From Actinomycetota bacterium (GTDB lineage Bacteria; Actinomycetota; Actinomycetes; Nanopelagicales; Nanopelagicaceae): a stretch of DNA of 5,011 nt. Both the position numbers and the translations under genes were made by a program. A model generated the notes under the pieces. The model did no database searches, was not told the DNA's origin, and worked only from the letters and a program-made list of their open reading frames with translations. This document shows positions 1-4,663 of the stretch, in pieces (position 1 is the first letter of the stretch; every line of letters starts with the position of its first letter). Location: contig WLNM01000088.1 in assembly GCA_009699825.1 (NCBI GenBank), forward strand, positions 1 to 5,011, in the 5' to 3' direction.

Positions 1-95
1 ATCTCATTAACGTGCTCGAAGGAGATTTTCCCGATTCTGGACCAAAGTGTCCAACGTGTAATTACTTAATACAACGTGCCGAGATTAGTAATTAA
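1..95 (+). CDS. 3' end of an unidentified protein with a C-terminal CPTC cysteine pair (partial)
   Basis: Only the last 30 codons are visible, in the frame beginning at base 3 and ending with TAA at 93-95. The visible residues run LINVLEGDFPDSGPKCPTC followed by NYLIQRAEISN. The frame stays open from the window edge and its composition looks like protein. The C-P-T-C pair near the end resembles half of a zinc knuckle or zinc ribbon, but no partner cysteines are visible here. Its TAA overlaps the stop codon of the convergent acyltransferase by three bases, which fits tightly packed convergent genes. The other two forward frames also stay open for much of this short stretch, so the choice of frame rests on residue composition and on the abutting stop. 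I do not recognise the family and assign no function. Confidence 0.5.
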   Translation, partial: LINVLEGDFPDSGPKCPTCNYLIQRAEISN

Positions 96-787
96 TCTTC
101 AGATTCGTCTCTGAGTTCATCTTTTCTACGGCTTGCATAAATATCGACGTACTCTTGACCCGACATCTCTTGAATTCTTTTCATAATCTGATCCGTTACA
201 TCACGAAGATAAAGTAAATCTGAAGAGTCCCCAGTAAAGAACATTGGTTCCCCAAAAATCATCTTCACTCGCATTATCTTTGGAATAACTTTTCCAGTTG
301 GTTGAATTTTTTCAGTGTTAAACATTGCAACAGGAATTATTGGTGCTCCCGATTCAATTGCTAATCTTGCAATTCCAGTTCTTCCTTTATACAAACGCCC
401 ATCTGGAGAGCGAGTGCCTTCAGGATAAATTCCCAAACACTCCCCTTCTGCCAAAACCTGTAATCCTGTAATCAATGCAGCTTCACTTCGACGGCCACCG
501 GAGCGATCTACCGGAACCTGTCCGAGTGCGATAAATGTAAGTTTTTTAAGTAAACCCTTTGGCCCAGGAGATGTGAAATATTCTGATTTTGCAAGAAAAG
601 TAACTTTACGAGGAACCACTAATGGCATAAATATTGAATCGCTAAAAGATAAATGATTGCTTGCAATTATTACTGGGCCATTGCCTGGAACATTTCGTAA
701 GCCTTTTACTTTTGGTCGAAATGCCAACATCAAAAATGGTGTCAAGAAGGCGCGGAGTACGCCGTATGGAAGATTGTTTACATTCAC
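92..787 (-). CDS. plsC: PlsC-like 1-acyl-sn-glycerol-3-phosphate acyltransferase
   Basis: This enzyme probably transfers an acyl chain to lysophosphatidic acid to make phosphatidic acid at the inner face of the cytoplasmic membrane. All four acyltransferase blocks are present (numbering from the GTG at 793): block I NHLSFSD at 46-52 with the catalytic His47 and Asp52, block II VPVDRSG at 93-99, block III YPEGTRSPDG at 123-132, and block IV IIPVAM at 152-157. The N-terminal stretch around residues 11-26 is hydrophobic and could sit on the membrane. At about 231 residues it has the usual size for bacterial PlsC, and it ends in a charged tail (RRKDELRDESED). An in-frame GTG lies at 793, but a strong AGGAGG at 800-795 is only one base from it and seven bases from the GTG at 787, so 787 is preferred. 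It overlaps the upstream convergent gene by three bases and is divergent from the small acidic gene. By position it corresponds to M. tuberculosis Rv2182c. The acyl acceptor could be another lysolipid, because the family is broad. Confidence 0.92.
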   Translation of the reverse strand: MNVNNLPYGVLRAFLTPFLMLAFRPKVKGLRNVPGNGPVIIASNHLSFSDSIFMPLVVPRKVTFLAKSEYFTSPGPKGLLKKLTFIALGQVPVDRSGGRRSEAALITGLQVLAEGECLGIYPEGTRSPDGRLYKGRTGIARLAIESGAPIIPVAMFNTEKIQPTGKVIPKIMRVKMIFGEPMFFTGDSSDLLYLRDVTDQIMKRIQEMSGQEYVDIYASRRKDELRDESED

Positions 788-794
788 CGTCACC

Positions 795-800
795 CCTCCT
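795..800 (-). promoter_or_regulatory. Shine-Dalgarno site that decides the plsC start
   Basis: The minus strand reads AGGAGG at 800-795, followed by GGTGACG and then GTG at 787. The seven-base spacing to the GTG at 787 is ideal, whereas the upstream GTG at 793 is separated by only one base. It is the clearest Shine-Dalgarno sequence in the window. The other genes lack an obvious one and appear leaderless or translationally coupled. Confidence 0.75.
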
Positions 801-819
801 CGCTACGAATATGTTGCTC

Positions 820-831
820 AACACTAGTGTT
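820..831. promoter_or_regulatory. Perfect 12-bp palindrome in the plsC divergent region (candidate operator)
   Basis: AACACTAGTGTT reads identically on both strands and lies in the 85-bp space between plsC and the small acidic gene. On the minus strand it falls between a weak -35-like TTAGGA (836-831) and a -10-like CATATT (813-808), 17 bases apart. On the plus strand it lies just upstream of a -10-like TAATTT (834-839). A dimeric repressor bound here could control one or both genes. The promoter elements are weak matches and the regulator is unknown. It is not a LexA box, because the AAC/GTT half-sites are six bases apart rather than four. Confidence 0.4.
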
Positions 832-872
832 CCTAATTTAGTGGATGCCTGCCTGTGTGCCACTATTTGAGC

Positions 873-1148
873 GTGAGTAATACCCCAGCACCGAAGGATC
901 CCAGCGATGATGAGACCGATCTCATTAACTCTGAGTTTGAATCCATGGTTGCAGGTTTATCACTCGATCAATCAACTCCAAATACTTATTTAGATGATTT
1001 GGAAAGAATCGATGCGCTTGATGAAAATCACTTCGAGCAACCTAATCCTTCGTGGCCAGGCATACGAAATTTCATTTCCAGTGCCCAGGTGGCAATCAAA
1101 CGATGGTTGCGACGAGAAAATAATCGAGAAGATGGCGTGGAGTTGTAA
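873..1148 (+). CDS. Small acidic protein of unknown function
   Basis: This encodes about 91 residues from the GTG at 873. I do not recognise the family. The N-terminal two thirds are strongly acidic and probably flexible (DPSDDETD near residues 9-16, YLDDLERIDALDEN at 39-52), with a short hydrophobic patch FESMVAGLSL at 22-31. A Trp-Pro pair at 61-62 introduces a likely amphipathic, basic helix, IRNFISSAQVAIKRWLRR at 64-81, followed by a polar tail. There is no signal peptide or transmembrane segment. The acidic region plus basic helix could suit a peripheral membrane or partner-binding adaptor, but that is a guess. The start is uncertain: no Shine-Dalgarno precedes GTG 873, the frame is open back to GTG 855, and ATG 945 is an internal alternative. 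It is divergent from plsC, and only 18 bases separate its stop from the convergent SRPBCC gene. Codon use matches its neighbours. Confidence 0.7.
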   Translation: MSNTPAPKDPSDDETDLINSEFESMVAGLSLDQSTPNTYLDDLERIDALDENHFEQPNPSWPGIRNFISSAQVAIKRWLRRENNREDGVEL

Positions 1149-1166
1149 TTAAACTTTAGTGCTGAT

Positions 1167-1610
1167 CTAAATTTGAGTTTCAGCGTGCTCTTTGAGTTGT
1201 GTCAGTGCTTGATCAATTGTGGCTTTTTCTGCCTTGGTGCGCATCATCGAAGGAATCGGTAGCGATACTTCTACGCCAAGTTCATAGGTAACAGACGTTG
1301 TGTCGGCATCGATTGCTTTAGTGACGAAAGCACCATTCATGGCTGTTAATAAATCTGCATCCTCCAGTGAGAACTCAAGACGCTCTGGAGCTTTGCTCCA
1401 GTCGTAGTTAAGGAGAACTCGATCCTTCATCATGCCTGCATCAATAGAAACCTTTACAGAGGTTGCACGACCCTGATCATCGCTCTCTTTTACCTCAGCG
1501 CTCTTGATGGCAGTGGACCAGGTTGGATATGCCGCCAAGTCAAAGAGGATAGCTCGCACATCCTCAAGTGGGGCATCTATTAAAATTGTTGAAGTACTTA
1601 CTTCGCTCAT
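1167..1610 (-). CDS. SRPBCC (START/Bet v1-fold) family protein, TB16.3-like
   Basis: This 147-residue protein from the ATG at 1610 has the layout of the polyketide cyclase/dehydrase or SRPBCC family. A first strand (STSTILIDAPLEDV) leads into a short helix pair ending in the typical DLAAYPTW, followed by alternating strands (ATSVKVSID, RVLLNYDW, ERLEFSLE, TSVTYELGVEVSLPIP) and a long C-terminal helix with MMRTKAEKATIDQALTQLK. The fold forms a hydrophobic cavity for lipids or other apolar ligands. No catalytic residue is evident, so a binding or chaperone role is as likely as catalysis. It is a cytosolic protein without a signal peptide. The position, divergent from fadD15 and near plsC, matches M. 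tuberculosis Rv2185c (TB16.3). An in-frame GTG at 1616 is an alternative start. ATG 1610 is preferred because a -10-like TAGCCT lies six bases upstream, as expected of leaderless transcription. Confidence 0.85.
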   Translation of the reverse strand: MSEVSTSTILIDAPLEDVRAILFDLAAYPTWSTAIKSAEVKESDDQGRATSVKVSIDAGMMKDRVLLNYDWSKAPERLEFSLEDADLLTAMNGAFVTKAIDADTTSVTYELGVEVSLPIPSMMRTKAEKATIDQALTQLKEHAETQI

Positions 1611-1616
1611 AGACAC

Positions 1617-1647
1617 AGGCTACCGCTAAGTATTACCTCTTTCGCAA
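1617..1647 (-). promoter_or_regulatory. Predicted leaderless promoter of the SRPBCC gene
   Basis: On the minus strand a -35-like TTGCGA (1647-1642) and a -10-like TAGCCT (1622-1617) are separated by 19 bases. The -10 is followed by six bases and then the ATG at 1610, so transcription would begin on the start codon. No Shine-Dalgarno is present. The spacer is slightly long, so the -35 assignment is less certain than the -10. Confidence 0.45.
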
Positions 1648-1674
1648 GATAACCCACTCGCGCTAGCGTTAGGC
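1618..1674. repeat. Imperfect inverted repeat spanning the SRPBCC/fadD divergent promoters
   Basis: The plus strand TAGCGTTAGGC at 1664-1674 and the minus strand TAGCGGTAGCC at 1628-1618 match at 9 of 11 positions. They are symmetric about base 1646, which is also where the two -35 elements meet. Each arm covers a predicted -10 region. The right half also contains the 8-bp palindrome CGCTAGCG (1661-1668). This may be an operator pair or simply two related core promoters. Confidence 0.4.
1641..1669 (+). promoter_or_regulatory. Predicted leaderless promoter of fadD
   Basis: A -35-like TTCGCA (1641-1646) and a -10-like TAGCGT (1664-1669) are separated by 17 bases. Seven bases then lead to the ATG at 1677, placing the predicted transcription start at or one base before the start codon. 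No Shine-Dalgarno is present. The -35 occupies almost the same bases as that of the opposing SRPBCC promoter, so the two would compete or share control. Confidence 0.5.
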
Positions 1675-1676
1675 AC

Positions 1677-3467
1677 ATGAACGAGATCTCCATCCCGGCT
1701 ATTGTGCCGATTGCAAGCGCGGGAAACCTTACAAAACTTATTTCCGAACGTGCTTTATTAGAACCAGAACGAATCATGCTTTCGCGTGCACTTGGTGATG
1801 GATGGCAAAGTGTTACTGCTAAAGAATTGGAAACTCAAATAAAAGCCACGGCAAAAGGATTAGTCGCTGCCGGAATTAATATTGGTGACCGAATCGCAAT
1901 CATGTCTCGCACTAGATATGAGTGGACAATCTTAGATTTTGCAATTTGGTATGCCGGGGGCTGTGTTGTTCCAATTTATGACACATCTTCTGCCGAACAA
2001 ATTGATTGGATTCTCAACGATTCAGGAGCAGTTGCAATTATTGTCGAAACGCCGGCTTTACAAGATCTGGTTAAAACTGCTCAACCTTCACATACAAAGC
2101 AAGCGTGGACAATTACTGAGAATATTCTCGCGACTCTGGCAAAAGATGGAGCATCAGTAAGTGATGAAGAGATTGAAAAACGCAGAGGCGCTTTGCTTCC
2201 TGAATCGTTGGCAACTTTGATTTATACATCTGGTACAACTGGAAAACCAAAAGGTGTCCAAATAACTCATGCGAACTTTTTGTTCGAATGTGAAAACGTT
2301 GTACAAGCCGCAAGTGATCTGTTCCTCAAGCCTGGTGGTTCGACACTTCTATTTTTACCCGTGGCCCACGTCTTTGGTCGCATGGTGCAAATAGGTGCAG
2401 TGGCAGCGGGTTTACATCTGGCTCATTGCAGCGACCCGGTAGGACGTCTGCCAATAGATCTTGCTTCATTTAAACCAACTTTCGTACTTGCAGTGCCTCG
2501 CATATTTGAAAAGGTTTATAACGGAGCCGAAGCAAGGGCTGACGCGGCTGGTAAAGGAAAAATTTTTAGAAAAGCAGCAGATGTTGCAATCGCTTACAGT
2601 CAAGGAATTGAAAGCGGAAGAATTTCTCCGCTACTGCGCTTGAAGCACGGCTTATTCGACAAATTAGTATTTTCAAAGATTCGAACTGGATTAGGTGGGC
2701 GGGTCGAAGCTGCTATTTCCGGTGGAGCACCGCTGGGTGAACGCCTTGGTCATTTTTACCGCGGTGCAGGCATAACTATTCTTGAAGGCTATGGCCTTAC
2801 TGAAACAACAGCCGGTGCAACTCTGAACCTGACAAGTAAAATTAAAGTTGGTTCTGTGGGTCGTCCAATTCCCGGTACAACAATTAAAATTGCTGACGAT
2901 GGAGAAGTTCTCATCAAAGGGCCAATTGTTATGCAGGGATATTGGAAAAACGAAGCAGCAAATGCCGAAGTATTTTCAGGTGATCGATGGTTTCACTCGG
3001 GTGATCTTGGCAAGTTAGACGACGAAGGTTTTCTATACATCGTAGGACGCAAAAAAGAACTTATTGTCACAGCCGGTGGAAAAAATGTTGCGCCAGCAGT
3101 TCTTGAAGATAGGTTGCGCGCGCACCCACTCATTAGCCAGTGCATGGTTGTTGGGGATAATCAGCCATTTATTGCATCTTTGATAACAATTGATCAAGAT
3201 GCATTAAAAACTTGGGTGGCAGCCAATAAAAAAGAAGGAGCTTCGTTAGCAGACTTAACGAATGATCCAGATCTAATTGCCGTAGTTCAAACCGCCGTGG
3301 ATGAGGCCAATAAAGCTGTTAGCCGAGCCGAATCCATTCGCAAGTTTAAGATTCTTCCAACAGATTTCACAATTGCTAGTGGACAGCTCACAGCAAAACT
3401 CTCTTTGAAACGCCATGTGATTGGAAAAGAATTCGCATCAGAAATTGCTGCTCTCTTTGTAACTTAA
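1677..3467 (+). CDS. fadD15: Long-chain fatty-acid-CoA ligase, FadD15-type (AMP-binding)
   Basis: This enzyme activates long-chain fatty acids with ATP to an acyl-adenylate and then to acyl-CoA, supplying acyl donors in the cytosol. The 596 residues carry the ANL-superfamily motifs in order: P-loop YTSGTTGKPKG at 183-193, the aromatic-region LPVAHVFGR at 227-235, SGGAPLG at 348-354, adenine-binding GYGLTETT at 371-378, HSGDLG at 440-445, and the hinge segment GRKKELIVTAGGKNVAP at 457-473. The length is close to that of M. tuberculosis FadD15 and full for the ACSL/FAA1-like branch. Near the C-terminus the usual LTPxLKxKR is LTAKLSLKR (571-579). The lysine normally reached by LTPxLK is a serine (576), with a lysine two residues earlier, so the catalytic A10 lysine assignment should be checked. 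There is no signal peptide or membrane span. It is divergent from the SRPBCC gene, has a leaderless-type ATG, and is followed with no gap by a histidine kinase in the same frame. Fatty acid is the likely substrate class; exact chain length cannot be read from the sequence. Confidence 0.93.
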   Translation: MNEISIPAIVPIASAGNLTKLISERALLEPERIMLSRALGDGWQSVTAKELETQIKATAKGLVAAGINIGDRIAIMSRTRYEWTILDFAIWYAGGCVVPIYDTSSAEQIDWILNDSGAVAIIVETPALQDLVKTAQPSHTKQAWTITENILATLAKDGASVSDEEIEKRRGALLPESLATLIYTSGTTGKPKGVQITHANFLFECENVVQAASDLFLKPGGSTLLFLPVAHVFGRMVQIGAVAAGLHLAHCSDPVGRLPIDLASFKPTFVLAVPRIFEKVYNGAEARADAAGKGKIFRKAADVAIAYSQGIESGRISPLLRLKHGLFDKLVFSKIRTGLGGRVEAAISGGAPLGERLGHFYRGAGITILEGYGLTETTAGATLNLTSKIKVGSVGRPIPGTTIKIADDGEVLIKGPIVMQGYWKNEAANAEVFSGDRWFHSGDLGKLDDEGFLYIVGRKKELIVTAGGKNVAPAVLEDRLRAHPLISQCMVVGDNQPFIASLITIDQDALKTWVAANKKEGASLADLTNDPDLIAVVQTAVDEANKAVSRAESIRKFKILPTDFTIASGQLTAKLSLKRHVIGKEFASEIAALFVT

Positions 3468-4043
3468 GTGGGGCAACCTGAGCGAATTAGAATCGCTCAA
3501 GAGTTACATGATGGAATCGCACAGGACCTTGTAGCGCTCTCGTACTCTCTCGACTTATTACTTGCTGCGCCAGATACCCCTGCGGATATACGTATTGAAG
3601 TAAGAAAAATACTTTTTAAAGTATCAGAAATTATTGCCAGCGTGCGAACTGAAATCTTTAATTTGCGTACGCAAGCATTAGATACCTTGGAAGAATCCTT
3701 ACAAATACTTCTGCTCGAAATGAACTCAGTCATCGAGATAAGAATCAATCAAGAAGAATGTGACTTGTCTGACCCTGTCCAAGAAGAACTACTGGCAATT
3801 TCTCGTGAATTTCTTCGAAATACCATCAAGCACTCTGGGGCTAGCGTTACAGAGATTTCCATTGAAAAGAGTGATGATGGAGCTCACTACACCTACAGAG
3901 ATAACGGAAAAGGTATGGATCCTTCTGCAATATTAGGTTTTGGAATCCGAGGAGTCCAAGAGCGATGCTCTTCTATACATGCCGACCTCATTATGTCTAG
4001 CACAGCTCAAGGTGTGAATTTTCAAATAAAAATTTCTCGATGA
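3468..4043 (+). CDS. Minimal soluble sensor histidine kinase (HisKA_3/HATPase_c, NarL/DesK type)
   Basis: The kinase autophosphorylates and should pass phosphate to the response regulator encoded next. It starts almost at the phosphoacceptor motif: ERIRIAQELHDGIAQDL at 5-21, with His14 as the predicted site. A dimerisation helix pair extends to about residue 70. The ATP-binding domain shows the N box EFLRNTIKHSG (114-124, Asn118), the G1 box DNGKGMD (145-151) and the G2 box GFGIRGVQERC (157-167). At 191 residues it lacks the usual input, PAS/GAF and transmembrane regions, although all catalytic boxes are intact, so it looks minimal rather than degraded. The GTG start follows the fadD TAA with zero spacing and in the same frame. 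No Shine-Dalgarno is present and no later start would keep His14. Expression therefore probably depends on termination-reinitiation after fadD. The gene overlaps the regulator by four bases (ATGA). The signal is unknown. Proximity to fatty-acid activation suggests lipid or acyl-CoA status, as with DesK, but that is inference. Confidence 0.88.
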   Translation: MGQPERIRIAQELHDGIAQDLVALSYSLDLLLAAPDTPADIRIEVRKILFKVSEIIASVRTEIFNLRTQALDTLEESLQILLLEMNSVIEIRINQEECDLSDPVQEELLAISREFLRNTIKHSGASVTEISIEKSDDGAHYTYRDNGKGMDPSAILGFGIRGVQERCSSIHADLIMSSTAQGVNFQIKISR

Positions 4044-4663
4044 CACAACCACTAACGGTTTTACTCATTGACGATCACGAGAGTGTCAGAGCTGGAATCA
4101 AATCCGCACTCTCTCGTGCAGGACATATTTGCGTTGGTGAGGCCAGCACTATTGCGGAGGCACGTGCGCAAATTGCTCATACCAATCCACAAGTAATTGT
4201 TGTTGACTTGTCATTACCAGATGGAAATGGGTTGGAAATAGTTTCCTGGGCGCGTTCGATTTCAGATCGAATAGGAATAGTAGTTCTTACCTTAAACACA
4301 GCTCAGGATTATTTGCTTACTGTGATGAAATCTGGTGCAAGCGCCTTTGTCGAAAAGAGCGCGCCGTTAGCAGAATTAGTATCAGCTATTGAGCACGCTT
4401 TTACAGCACCATTATCTTTTAGTGCTCAAGGAATCTCTCATGTTATTAAAAAGGATCTGCAGGCTAATGCACTAACCCCGCGTGAGATACAAGTGTTAGA
4501 AAAGCTATCTGCCGGATTGAGTGCAAGTGACATTGGCCTAGAACTATTCATCACACAAGCAACCGTAAAAACTCATCTTGCCTCCATATACAGAAAATTG
4601 GATTCCAAGAACAGAATTCAAGCAATCATTGCAGCAAAGAAACTTGGGTTACTGACTAACTAA
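4040..4663 (+). CDS. NarL/LuxR-family response regulator
   Basis: This is a DNA-binding transcription factor, predicted to be activated by the kinase just upstream. The receiver domain (about 5-120) has the acidic pair Asp11-Asp12, the phosphorylation site Asp56 in VVDLSLPDGNG, the switch Thr84 in VVLTLN and the conserved Lys106 in FVEKSAP. A short linker leads to a LuxR-type helix-turn-helix at 145-204: LTPREIQVLEKLSAGLSASD, then a recognition helix in ITQATVKTHLASIYRKL. At 207 residues it is a full-length member with no missing key residue. The ATG shares four bases with the kinase stop (ATGA), so the pair is translationally coupled and likely cotranscribed with fadD. Targets are unknown. 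The palindrome at 820-831 and the inverted repeat at 1618-1674 are the only visible candidate sites nearby. Its 3' end overlaps the convergent mannosyltransferase gene by 15 bases. Confidence 0.93.
   Translation: MTQPLTVLLIDDHESVRAGIKSALSRAGHICVGEASTIAEARAQIAHTNPQVIVVDLSLPDGNGLEIVSWARSISDRIGIVVLTLNTAQDYLLTVMKSGASAFVEKSAPLAELVSAIEHAFTAPLSFSAQGISHVIKKDLQANALTPREIQVLEKLSAGLSASDIGLELFITQATVKTHLASIYRKLDSKNRIQAIIAAKKLGLLTN

Noticed and set aside
816..835. LexA/SOS box at the palindrome
   Set aside because: The actinobacterial box needs GAAC and GTTC half-sites four bases apart. Here the AAC and GTT are six bases apart and the left flank lacks the G.
642..870. Open frames on both strands across the plsC 5' region (642-863 minus, 661-870 plus)
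   Set aside because: They overlap the well-supported plsC coding sequence in other frames, have cysteine- and arginine-rich or low-information products without motifs, and are explained as shadows.
1151..1200. Possible terminator hairpin between the two convergent genes (AAACT at 1151-1155 and AGTTT at 1176-1180)
   Set aside because: The stem is only five A/T-rich pairs with a 20-base loop and no following T run, so it is not a credible intrinsic terminator.
1939..2643. Open frames within fadD (1939-2160 plus, 2113-2313 minus, 2461-2643 plus)
   Set aside because: All lie inside an intact acyl-CoA ligase with every motif in the main frame. Their products show no recognisable domain.
3497..3748. 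Antisense frame of 83 codons opposite the histidine kinase
   Set aside because: It is serine-rich, has no start signals, and is fully antisense to a conserved kinase domain.
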